The notes beneath the pieces are model-generated. The model worked only from the letters and a program-made list of their open reading frames with translations. It had not been told where the DNA came from and did not search any database. Source: Zobellella taiwanensis (GTDB taxonomy: Bacteria > Pseudomonadota > Gammaproteobacteria > Enterobacterales > Aeromonadaceae). Taken from it: a DNA stretch of 64,000 nt. Shown piece by piece: positions 1 to 8,802 of this stretch; position 1 is the stretch's first letter, and the number at the start of each line of letters is the position of its first letter. Made by a program: the position numbers and the translations under genes. The DNA lies in NCBI RefSeq assembly GCF_003012795.1, contig NZ_PXYH01000004.1, positions 62,001 to 126,000 on the forward strand, read 5' to 3'.

Positions 1-2
1 AA

Positions 3-1250
3 CAGTACCTGGGCCAGCAGCATATACTGGGGCCGGGCAAGCCGCTGCGCCGGGCGCTGGAAGCGGGGCACTGCCATTCCATGATCCTGTGGGGGCCGCC
101 GGGCACCGGCAAGACCACCTTGGCCGAGCTGGTGGCCGCATACTGCGACGCCCAGGTGGAGCGGGTGTCGGCGGTCACTTCCGGGGTCAAGGAAATCCGC
201 ACCGCCATCGAGCGGGCACGCGGGCACAAGCTCGCCGGACGGCGCACCATTTTGTTCGTGGACGAGGTGCACCGCTTCAACAAGTCCCAGCAGGACGCCT
301 TTCTGCCTCATATCGAGGACGGCACCGTCACCTTTATCGGGGCCACCACCGAAAATCCCTCCTTCGAACTCAACAACGCTCTGCTGTCCCGGGCCCGGGT
401 CTACCTGCTCAAGCGGCTGGAAACCGGCGAGGTGGAAGCCATGATCGAACAGGCCTTGACCGATGAGCGCGGCCTGGCGGGGCAGGGCATCATACTTGCC
501 GATGGCGTGCGGCGTGCCCTGGCCGAGCTGGTGGACGGAGACGGCCGCAAGGCGCTCAACTACCTCGAGCTGCTGGCGGACATGGCTGAAGAGCAGAGTG
601 GCGTGCGTCGCATCGACAAGGCCCTGCTGGCGGAGGTGACCGGCGAACGGCTGGCCCGTTTCGATAACCAGGGCGATCTCTATTACGATCTGATCTCGGC
701 GGTGCACAAATCCATTCGCGGCTCCAACCCGGACGCCGGCCTGTACTGGTACGCACGGATGATAGCCGCCGGCTGCGATCCGCTCTACATCGCCCGCCGG
801 CTACTGGCCATCGCCTCGGAAGACGTGGGCCTGGCCGATCCCAAGGCCATGGAGGTGGCACTGGCGGCCTGGGATTGTTTTACCCGGGTGGGCCCGGCGG
901 AAGGAGAGCGGGCCATCGCCCAGGCTATTGTCTATCTGGCCTGCGCGCCCAAGAGCAATGCCCTCTATACCGCCTGGAAAGCGGCGCTGCAGGATGCCCG
1001 GGAGCAGCCGGACTTCGAGGTGCCCCTCCATCTGCGCAATGCGCCCACCAAATTGATGAAGGAGCTGGGCCACGGCGCCGAATACCGTTATGCCCACAAC
1101 GAGCCGGGTGCCTATGCCGCCGGCGAGACCTATTTGCCCGAGGGGCTGCGGGATCGGTGCTACTATGTGCCCAACGAGCGGGGCTTCGAGCAGAAGATCA
1201 AGGCCAAGCTCGACTACCTCAAAGGCCTGGACGAGCAGGCCGGTAGCTAG
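3..1250 (+). CDS. rarA: Replication-associated recombination protein A (partial, 5' end cut)
   Basis: AAA+ ATPase of the RarA/MgsA (WRNIP1) family, acting at stalled replication forks in the cytoplasm. The reading frame is already open at the window edge and lacks about the first 25 residues compared with E. coli RarA. The visible protein has a Walker A motif GPPGTGKTT, Walker B LFVDEVHR, the sensor-1 region [10 protein letters not shown] and the C-terminal clamp-loader-like domain with the conserved stretch [19 protein letters not shown]. It is followed by serS after about 100 bp, the same order as in E. coli. The family assignment is secure; only the start is missing. Confidence 0.95.
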   Translation, partial: QYLGQQHILGPGKPLRRALEAGHCHSMILWGPPGTGKTTLAELVAAYCDAQVERVSAVTSGVKEIRTAIERARGHKLAGRRTILFVDEVHRFNKSQQDAFLPHIEDGTVTFIGATTENPSFELNNALLSRARVYLLKRLETGEVEAMIEQALTDERGLAGQGIILADGVRRALAELVDGDGRKALNYLELLADMAEEQSGVRRIDKALLAEVTGERLARFDNQGDLYYDLISAVHKSIRGSNPDAGLYWYARMIAAGCDPLYIARRLLAIASEDVGLADPKAMEVALAAWDCFTRVGPAEGERAIAQAIVYLACAPKSNALYTAWKAALQDAREQPDFEVPLHLRNAPTKLMKELGHGAEYRYAHNEPGAYAAGETYLPEGLRDRCYYVPNERGFEQKIKAKLDYLKGLDEQAGS

Positions 1251-1345
1251 CGCCGGCCTTGGCCCGCCGGCCGCTATGCTGATAAACTGCCGTCGATGAC
1301 CCATTTCCGACCCTGCGTGCACACGCATTACAAGAATTAAGGTAA

Positions 1346-2647
<1,302 letters not shown>

Positions 2648-2667
2648 ATCATCCGCCGGTCTGCTTC

Positions 2668-2700
2668 CACAGCCGGGGCCTGGGCCCCGGCTGTGCCGTT
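2668..2700 (+). terminator. Hairpin terminator between serS and the convergent small gene
   Basis: Perfect inverted repeat CACAGCCGGGGCC / GGCCCCGGCTGTG (2668-2680 and 2683-2695) directly after serS, followed by a weak T-rich stretch. The convergent placement suggests it acts on transcripts from both sides. Confidence 0.7.
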
Positions 2701-2713
2701 TCTGGCCTCCGCC

Positions 2714-2941
2714 TCAGGGGCGCAGCAGGCGTCCGGTCAGTTGCTGCAAGCGGGGGGCGCCAAGCAGGATCAGCACAAAGGCGATGGGCCAGGCAATGGT
2801 AAAGGCGTGTCCCCAGCGGGCCAGGAAGTTGCCGCTCAGGCCGGTGTTGGCCCAGGTGATCACGCCTGTCATCAGCGTCACCATATAAATCGACATCAGT
2901 ACCGAAAACACCAGTCTGGCGTAGCGGCGGGGAAAAATCAT
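2714..2941 (-). CDS. Small two-helix membrane protein, DUF2798-like
   Basis: 75-residue protein with two predicted membrane helices: about residues 7-28 (ARLVFSVLMSIYMVTLMTGV) and 44-62 (AFTIAWPIAFVLILLGAP). The pattern fits the DUF2798 family of uncharacterised two-helix proteins (family recall, not searched). The ATG at 2941 is preferred over an upstream in-frame ATG because GAGGA lies seven bases before it. It stands alone, convergent with serS. Its function is unknown. Confidence 0.7.
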   Translation of the reverse strand: MIFPRRYARLVFSVLMSIYMVTLMTGVITWANTGLSGNFLARWGHAFTIAWPIAFVLILLGAPRLQQLTGRLLRP

Positions 2942-3098
2942 GGCCTTGTCCTCTGTCTGGGGGCGGGATGGTAGGGCGACCAGTTTAGCCCGCCCCGGGC
3001 TGGGCATCCAGCCATGTCAGCAAACGTTTATCTTGATCTCCTTGCTTAATGCCGGTTAAAGAATCTGTAAAAAATAAACAAATCAGCATCATGTTTTA

Positions 3099-3126
3099 TT
3101 GATGGGCACTTCTTCCTGTGTATAAT
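3099..3126 (+). promoter_or_regulatory. Likely sigma-70 promoter for the AbgT transporter
   Basis: TTGATG (3099-3104), 16-bp spacer, TATAAT (3121-3126) in an A+T-rich stretch. A transcript would carry a leader of about 130 nt containing an imperfect GTGG...CCAC hairpin (about 3177-3199) before the chosen ATG at 3264. Confidence 0.55.
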
Positions 3127-3263
3127 CCGCCGTCTGATTTTTGAGTTTTAGCATTTACATTTGTCTTTTGTTTTTGTGGTGGATGTTTAATCTGCCACAG
3201 AGAAACTAGGTGGCCAAAAAATCTGCCTTGGCGGATGCTGGCCCGTACCATGGAGTAAGCGAC

Positions 3264-4880
3264 ATGACGTCCCGTTCAACCGACTACGCCGCCCGCCCGG
3301 ACGGCAATACCGGGCCGGAGCCGAAAAAAGGCGCCTTTACCCGTTTCCTCGATGTGGTGGAATGGCTGGGCAACCTGCTGCCCCATCCCATCACCCTGTT
3401 CGCCATCTTTTGCGGTGTTATCCTGGTGGCTTCCGGTATTGCCGGCTACTTTGAGGTCAGCGTGGCCGATCCCCGGCCCGAAGGAGCGCCCGGGCGCGCC
3501 GCCGACGGCATGATCCAGGTGGTGAGCCTGCTCAACGGTGAAGGCCTGTCCCGCATTGTCAGCAGCCTGGTGAGCAACTTTACCGGCTTTGCCCCGCTTG
3601 GTACCGTGCTGGTAGCCCTGCTGGGGGTCGGTATTGCCGAGCACTCCGGGCTGCTGTCCGCCACCATGCGCGCCCTGGTGATGAACGCCTCCAAACGTAT
3701 GGTCACCGTCACCATCGTCTTCGCCGGCATCGTCTCCAACACCGCCTCCGAGCTGGGCTATGTAGTGCTGATCCCGCTGGCGGCGATGATCTTCCACTCT
3801 CTGGGGCGCCATCCTTTGGCCGGCCTGGCGGCGGCTTTCGCCGGGGTGTCCGGCGGCTACAGCGCCAACCTGCTGCTGGGCACGGTGGATCCGCTGTTGT
3901 CGGGCATTACCCAGACCGCGGCCCGCATCATCGATCCCGGCTATGTGGTGGGGCCCGAGGTGAACTGGTACTTCATGTTCGTCAGTACCTTTGTGATCTC
4001 TGCCCTGGGTGCCTTCGTTACCGAGAAAATCGTCGAGCCCAAGCTTGGCAAGTACAACCAGGACGACGCCGCCGTCGATCTGGATGCGGCCGAGATGGGC
4101 AAGGTCACCGCCCAGGAAAAACGGGCGCTGAAAGGTGCCGGCCTGGCGGCCCTGGCAGTCAGCGTACTGCTGGCCCTGACCATAGTGCCCGAGGGCGGCG
4201 TGCTGCGTCACCCCATCACCGGTGAGGTGGCCGGTTCGCCTTTCCTCAAGGGCATAGTGGTGTTCATTTTCGTATTTTTCGCCATTCCCGGCTTCGTTTA
4301 TGGCCGCATGATGGGCACCATGAACAATGATCGGGACGTGATCGACGCCATGTCCAGAAGCATGAGCTCCATGGGCATGTACATAGTGCTGGTATTCTTT
4401 GCCGCCCAGTTCGTGGCCTTTTTCAGCTGGACCAACTTCGGTACCGTGATTGCGGTGCAGGGGGCGACTTTCCTGCAGAATGTGGGCCTGACCGGGCCGG
4501 CGTTGATGCTGTGCTTTATCGTGCTGTGCGGCTTCATCAACCTGATGATAGGCTCAGCGTCGGCCCAATGGGCGGTCACCGCCCCCATCTTCGTGCCCAT
4601 GCTGATGCTGGTGGGCTATGCTCCCGAGGCCATACAGGCGGCCTACCGTATCGGGGATTCGACCACCAACATCATCACCCCCATGATGAGCTATTTCGGT
4701 CTGATCATGGCGGTGGCGGCCCGTTACCAGAAAAACATGGGTATCGGCACCCTGATGGCGATGATGCTGCCCTATTCCATCGTGTTCATGATTGGCTGGA
4801 GCGCGCTTTTCTACCTGTGGGTATTCGTGTTCGGTCTGCCGGTGGGTCCGGGGGCGGCGACTTACTATCACGGCCTGTAA
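3264..4880 (+). CDS. AbgT-family transporter (p-aminobenzoyl-glutamate / antifolate efflux type)
   Basis: Polytopic inner-membrane protein of the AbgT family (COG2978), whose members import p-aminobenzoyl-glutamate (E. coli AbgT) or export sulfonamides and PABA (MtrF, YdaH). Recognisable signatures include NFTGFAPLGTVLVALLGVGI, GRHPLAGLAAAFAGVSGGYS, and a C-terminal half with SASAQWAVTAPIFVPMLM and IGDSTTNIITPMMSYFG. The ATG at 3264 has GGAG eight bases upstream; an in-frame GTG at 3210 would add 18 polar residues and lacks a clear ribosome site. No abgA or abgB hydrolase genes are adjacent, so direction and substrate cannot be set from context. Confidence 0.9.
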   Translation: MTSRSTDYAARPDGNTGPEPKKGAFTRFLDVVEWLGNLLPHPITLFAIFCGVILVASGIAGYFEVSVADPRPEGAPGRAADGMIQVVSLLNGEGLSRIVSSLVSNFTGFAPLGTVLVALLGVGIAEHSGLLSATMRALVMNASKRMVTVTIVFAGIVSNTASELGYVVLIPLAAMIFHSLGRHPLAGLAAAFAGVSGGYSANLLLGTVDPLLSGITQTAARIIDPGYVVGPEVNWYFMFVSTFVISALGAFVTEKIVEPKLGKYNQDDAAVDLDAAEMGKVTAQEKRALKGAGLAALAVSVLLALTIVPEGGVLRHPITGEVAGSPFLKGIVVFIFVFFAIPGFVYGRMMGTMNNDRDVIDAMSRSMSSMGMYIVLVFFAAQFVAFFSWTNFGTVIAVQGATFLQNVGLTGPALMLCFIVLCGFINLMIGSASAQWAVTAPIFVPMLMLVGYAPEAIQAAYRIGDSTTNIITPMMSYFGLIMAVAARYQKNMGIGTLMAMMLPYSIVFMIGWSALFYLWVFVFGLPVGPGAATYYHGL

Positions 4881-4887
4881 GGCTTGC

Positions 4888-4919
4888 GCGGGCCCGGAAT
4901 GGCGACATTCCGGGCCCGA
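4888..4919 (+). terminator. Strong hairpin after the AbgT transporter
   Basis: Inverted repeat CGGGCCCGGAATG / CATTCCGGGCCCG with a GCGA loop, just downstream of the stop codon. There is no T-run, so it may be an mRNA-stabilising or weak termination structure. Confidence 0.5.
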
Positions 4920-5032
4920 CGTCCACCGGGCGGATAGTTTGATGTTGAATGAAATTTATCCGCTTTTTCTTCGCCTTTTGTCGGGCTCCTTTGGTAGAAT
5001 GCGCGGCAATTAAGAGGTCCCCGGCAATACAG

Positions 5033-5518
5033 ATGGTTTGGATAGACTACGCAATTCTCGGCATTATCGGCCTGTCGGCACTCATCAGTCTGGTCAGGGG
5101 CTTTGTCAAGGAAGCCATGTCGCTTGCCACCTGGATCGCCGCCTTTTTTGTTGCCAGTCGCTTTTATGCCGATCTGGCGGTCTTTCTCGATATTTCCGAC
5201 CCCCTGTTTCGCAATGGGGTCGCCATTGCCATCCTTTTTGTGCTGACCCTGATCCTGGGGGCCCTGATCAATTACATCATCGGCGAGCTGGTCAGCAAGA
5301 CCGGCCTGTCCGGCACCGACCGGGTGCTCGGCGTCTGCTTTGGTGCCGTGCGTGGCGTCTTTATTGTCGCCGCCCTGTTGTTGTTCATCGATACCATGAC
5401 CGGCTTCGCCCAGACCGACTGGTGGCAGCAGTCCAGGCTAATCCCCGAGTTCGGTATCGTGATCCAGTGGTTTTTCAGCCTGGTGCAGAATTCATCCAGC
5501 TTTTTACCCAAGCCATAG
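5033..5518 (+). CDS. cvpA: CvpA family inner-membrane protein
   Basis: 162 residues, the same length as E. coli CvpA, with four predicted membrane helices and the conserved start MVWIDYAILGIIGLSALISL. CvpA is required for colicin V production in E. coli and is linked to envelope homeostasis; its biochemical role is unsettled. The ATG at 5033 is chosen because upstream in-frame residues do not match the family. purF begins 20 bp downstream, the conserved cvpA-purF operon. I see no convincing PurR operator in front of it. Confidence 0.93.
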   Translation: MVWIDYAILGIIGLSALISLVRGFVKEAMSLATWIAAFFVASRFYADLAVFLDISDPLFRNGVAIAILFVLTLILGALINYIIGELVSKTGLSGTDRVLGVCFGAVRGVFIVAALLLFIDTMTGFAQTDWWQQSRLIPEFGIVIQWFFSLVQNSSSFLPKP

Positions 5519-5538
5519 CGAGTTGAGGAAATTAGGAC

Positions 5539-7059
5539 ATGTGTGGGATTGTCGGTATTCAAGGTACGACCCCGGTAAATCAGGCGCTGTATGATGCCCT
5601 GACGGTACTTCAGCACAGAGGTCAGGACGCGGCCGGCATTGTCACCATTTCGGGTGATACCTTCCGTCAGCGCAAGGCCAACGGGCTGGTGCGGGACGTG
5701 TTTGAAGAGCGCCACATGGAGCGGCTTATCGGCAACGTGGGCATCGGCCATGTGCGCTATCCCACCGCCGGCAGCAGCAGTGTGGCCCAGGCCCAGCCTT
5801 TTTACGTCAACTCTCCCTTCGGTATTGCTCTGGCGCACAACGGCAACCTGACCAACGCCCGCGAGCTGAAGGAAGAGCAGTTCCGGGTGGCGCGCCGCCA
5901 CATCAACACCACCTCCGATTCCGAGGTGCTGATCAACGTGCTGGCCCACGAGCTGGATCAACAGACCCAGAACCTGCACCTGGAGCCGGGTCATGTGTTC
6001 GCCGCTGTCAGCCGGGTACACCGCAAGGTGCGCGGTGCCTATGCCGCCGTGGCGGTGATCATCGGCCATGGCATGCTGGCGTTTCGCGACCCCAACGGCA
6101 TTCGTCCGCTGGTGCTGGGCAAGCGTGATGCGGAAGACGGCAGTATAGAATACATGGTGGCCTCCGAGAGCGTGGCCCTGGACGCGGTGGGCTTTACCCT
6201 GATCCGCGACGTGGCCCCGGGCGAGGCGGTGTATATCACAGAGCAGGGCGAACTGTTCACCCAGCAGTGCGCTGACGAGCCCCAGCACCACTCCTGCATT
6301 TTCGAGTATGTGTATTTTGCCCGTCCCGACTCCTTTATCGACAAGGTGTCCGTCTATGCCGCCCGGGTGCGGATGGGCCAGAAACTGGGTGCCAAGATTG
6401 CCCGGGAGTGGGAAGATCTGAACATCGACGTGGTGATCCCCATTCCGGAAACCTCCTGCGATATCGCTCTGGAGATTGCCCATAACCTGCAGTTGCCTTA
6501 TCGCCAGGGCTTTGTGAAAAACCGCTATATCGGCCGTACTTTTATCATGCCCGGCCAGCAGCAGCGCCGGCAGTCGGTGCGCCGCAAGCTGAATGCCATT
6601 CCGTCCGAATTTGCCGGCAAGAACGTGCTGCTGGTGGACGACTCCATAGTGCGCGGCACCACTTCCGAGCAGATCATTCAAATGGCCCGGGACGCGGGCG
6701 CCAGGAAGGTGTATTTCGCCTCGGCGGCACCGGAAATCCGTTTCCCCAACGTCTACGGTATCGACATGCCCTCCGCCAACGAGCTGATCGCCTATGGCCG
6801 GGAAGTGGATGAAATTTGCCAGCTGATCGGCGCCGATGGCCTTATCTTCCAGGATCTGGAAGACCTGGAGGACGCGGTGCGCCATTTCAATCCGGAGCTG
6901 CGCCGGTTCGAGACCTCGGTGTTTACCGGTGAATATGTGACCCAGGACGTCAACCAGGAATACCTGGACGATCTTAACGCGCAGCGCAATGACGGTGCCC
7001 GGCAGCAGGACAGCATCGATAACAGCCACCTGGAAATGTACAACGAAGGCCAGTCCTAG
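5539..7059 (+). CDS. purF: Amidophosphoribosyltransferase
   Basis: First committed enzyme of de novo purine synthesis: PRPP + glutamine gives 5-phosphoribosylamine. 506 residues, versus 505 in E. coli. The start MCGIVGI places the catalytic Cys at position 2 (Ntn glutaminase domain, about 1-230). The C-terminal phosphoribosyltransferase domain has the PRPP loop [14 protein letters not shown] at about 364-377. It is co-transcribed with cvpA and followed by a clear terminator. Confidence 0.98.
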   Translation: MCGIVGIQGTTPVNQALYDALTVLQHRGQDAAGIVTISGDTFRQRKANGLVRDVFEERHMERLIGNVGIGHVRYPTAGSSSVAQAQPFYVNSPFGIALAHNGNLTNARELKEEQFRVARRHINTTSDSEVLINVLAHELDQQTQNLHLEPGHVFAAVSRVHRKVRGAYAAVAVIIGHGMLAFRDPNGIRPLVLGKRDAEDGSIEYMVASESVALDAVGFTLIRDVAPGEAVYITEQGELFTQQCADEPQHHSCIFEYVYFARPDSFIDKVSVYAARVRMGQKLGAKIAREWEDLNIDVVIPIPETSCDIALEIAHNLQLPYRQGFVKNRYIGRTFIMPGQQQRRQSVRRKLNAIPSEFAGKNVLLVDDSIVRGTTSEQIIQMARDAGARKVYFASAAPEIRFPNVYGIDMPSANELIAYGREVDEICQLIGADGLIFQDLEDLEDAVRHFNPELRRFETSVFTGEYVTQDVNQEYLDDLNAQRNDGARQQDSIDNSHLEMYNEGQS

Positions 7060-7079
7060 GCGGCGGATAAGATAAACGG

Positions 7080-7110
7080 CAAAAAGGGGTCGCAAGACCC
7101 CTTTTTTCGT
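7080..7110 (+). terminator. Rho-independent terminator of cvpA-purF
   Basis: Stem AAAGGGGTC / GACCCCTTT with loop GCAA and a TTTTTT tail, about 25 bases after the purF stop. The Yip1-family gene ends just beyond it on the other strand, so it may serve both. Confidence 0.85.
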
Positions 7111-7123
7111 TACTGTGCCGGTA

Positions 7124-7723
7124 CTACTGGGTGTAGATGGGGCCCAGACCCCAGCTCCAGACAATCACCGAGCCGACCATGATGCACACCAGCAGCACCA
7201 GGCCGCAGGTCACCACGGAGCTGGCGTAAATAAAGCCGCGCTCTTCGGGAATGTGCATGATGATGGGAACCCCGGAATAAAGCAGGTAAACCGAGTAGGA
7301 AAGCCCCGCCAGCCCTACCAGCATCAGGAAAACCGGCTCGGGGTAGAGCACCGCCAGGCCGGTCATAAACAGGGGGGTGGCGGTATAGGCGGCGAGCTCC
7401 ATGCTCTGGGTGAAGCTCGGACTGGCGCCGAAGGTTTTGGCCATCCAGAAGGTAAGGTAGGCCAGGGCGAAGACGCCGCCGATCAGGGTGAAATACATGC
7501 CTACCGACATGAACAGGGCGCTCTGGGTGGTCAGCATGATGGTGTTGCTGGTGCCGAAGTCCCAGCCGATCAGGGTGGCGGAAATAAAGGTGCACACCGC
7601 CGGTATCAGGGCGATGAACGCCAGGTGGGTAAGGCTGTAGTTCAGGCTTTCATGGTGATGATCTATGGTATGCCACTCATCCTTGGGGTGCGCATACAGT
7701 CCCCATATATGGTTCAAAATCAT
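7124..7723 (-). CDS. Yip1-domain inner-membrane protein
   Basis: 199-residue protein with five predicted membrane helices and the Yip1 (PF04893) start HIWGLYAHPKDEWHTI. Bacterial Yip1 proteins are of unknown function. Membrane segments are visible around LTHLAFIALIPAVCTFISA, YFTLIGGVFALAYLTFWM, YTATPLFMTGLAVLYPEP, MLVGLAGLSYSVYLLYSG and SSVVTCGLVLLVCIMVGSV. It is a single gene, convergent with purF and about 150 bp from the hydrolase gene encoded upstream on the same strand. Confidence 0.8.
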   Translation of the reverse strand: MILNHIWGLYAHPKDEWHTIDHHHESLNYSLTHLAFIALIPAVCTFISATLIGWDFGTSNTIMLTTQSALFMSVGMYFTLIGGVFALAYLTFWMAKTFGASPSFTQSMELAAYTATPLFMTGLAVLYPEPVFLMLVGLAGLSYSVYLLYSGVPIIMHIPEERGFIYASSVVTCGLVLLVCIMVGSVIVWSWGLGPIYTQ

Positions 7724-7877
7724 GGCTTTATCCCCTTAAATAAGTCATTGCCAAGCGGCGGACCCGCGGGCAGGAGCGGTGTGTCGTCCGCCCTTGCCTC
7801 TGATTAGTTATTGGCCAGAGTCCTTGCAGCGTCAAGGCGGGCTACGTATAAACCACAATTTTGCAACCTGCTTCAAA

Positions 7878-8621
7878 CTAATCCTCGAACGCCTCGGCGA
7901 TGCGCTGCAATACCCAATCGGGGGCATCCAGGGGCAGGTCGTGGCCGGCGCCGGCACAGCGGTACAGGGGGCGGCCCCAGTATTCGGCCAGGGCCTGGCT
8001 GCAGGCGGGATGAACCAGCCGGTCGGCACCGCCGTTGAGAATGAGCAAGGGGCAGCCGGGCGGCTTGGCCGGCAGGCGGTAGCGCAGGGCGGCGAGCAAC
8101 TGGCGCAGGGTGTTGCTCCGGCGGGGCGGTTGTGCGGCGGCAATATCGGCCCAGCGCGCTATGATGTCGGCGTCAGTGGCATGGTACTGGCTGGTCAGCG
8201 ACAGTATGGTGCTTTCCTGTACCCGGGGATCCCGTTGCCAGAGCAACCACCTGAGCAACGGTGCCCAGGCCGTTGGCCGCAACCGCTGATGCCAGGGGCT
8301 CAGTCCGGCAAAGCTGGCGTTAAGCAGCACCAGGCCTGCGACTTCATGCGGATAGCGGCAGGCCCAGTCGGTAGCGACCATGGCGCCGAGGGACAGCCCG
8401 AGCAAGCGTACCGGTCGCGGGCGAGACCACTGCCGCCTGAGCCAGTCGGTGGTGGCGGCAATGGTGGCCGGGCTGGTCTGAGCGACGGCCTGGCCAAAGC
8501 CCGGCAAATCCGCCAGGTACAGCCGGCTTTGGGGAAAGCGCTGGCGAAAGCGGGCGGGAAAGTCTTCCCAGTGGCCTTGCTCGCGCATCAGCCCGCGCAG
8601 CCATATCCAGTCTGCCGTCAT
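7878..8621 (-). CDS. Alpha/beta-fold hydrolase, BioH-like
   Basis: 247-residue alpha/beta hydrolase. The nucleophile elbow GLSLGAM supplies the catalytic Ser; Asp in NGGADRLVHP and His in GAGHDLPLDAP complete the triad. The layout resembles BioH (pimeloyl-ACP methyl ester esterase): the LADLPGFG motif follows the region where BioH has its oxyanion HG, here RG in WIWLRGL. No biotin genes are nearby, so the substrate stays open. The start is uncertain: the ATG at 8621 fits the family length, but an in-frame ATG at 8666 is possible and the ribosome site is weak. Confidence 0.75.
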   Translation of the reverse strand: MTADWIWLRGLMREQGHWEDFPARFRQRFPQSRLYLADLPGFGQAVAQTSPATIAATTDWLRRQWSRPRPVRLLGLSLGAMVATDWACRYPHEVAGLVLLNASFAGLSPWHQRLRPTAWAPLLRWLLWQRDPRVQESTILSLTSQYHATDADIIARWADIAAAQPPRRSNTLRQLLAALRYRLPAKPPGCPLLILNGGADRLVHPACSQALAEYWGRPLYRCAGAGHDLPLDAPDWVLQRIAEAFED

Positions 8622-8802
8622 ACTGCGGATTCCACGCCATTTCCTCCCCGGTTTTGTGAGCCCCAAGCCGTTTCGGGTGTGGGGATTGCCCTGGCTATCT
8701 GCTAGACTGCTAACACTTTATTAGTACCCACTAAAAATAATGATGTAAGGCCGGCCCACCGGTCGACCTCCACTACTGCCCGGCGCCGAATTCCAACTTC
8801 CC

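Noticed and set aside
4881-5032. PurR operator upstream of cvpA-purF
   Set aside because: I looked for the ACGCAAACG-type palindrome and found no acceptable match.
8344-8640. 98-codon alternative-frame ORF overlapping the hydrolase start, preceded by GGGGAGG
   Set aside because: The purine-rich stretch is only two bases from that ATG, too close, and the hydrolase frame contains the conserved catalytic motifs.
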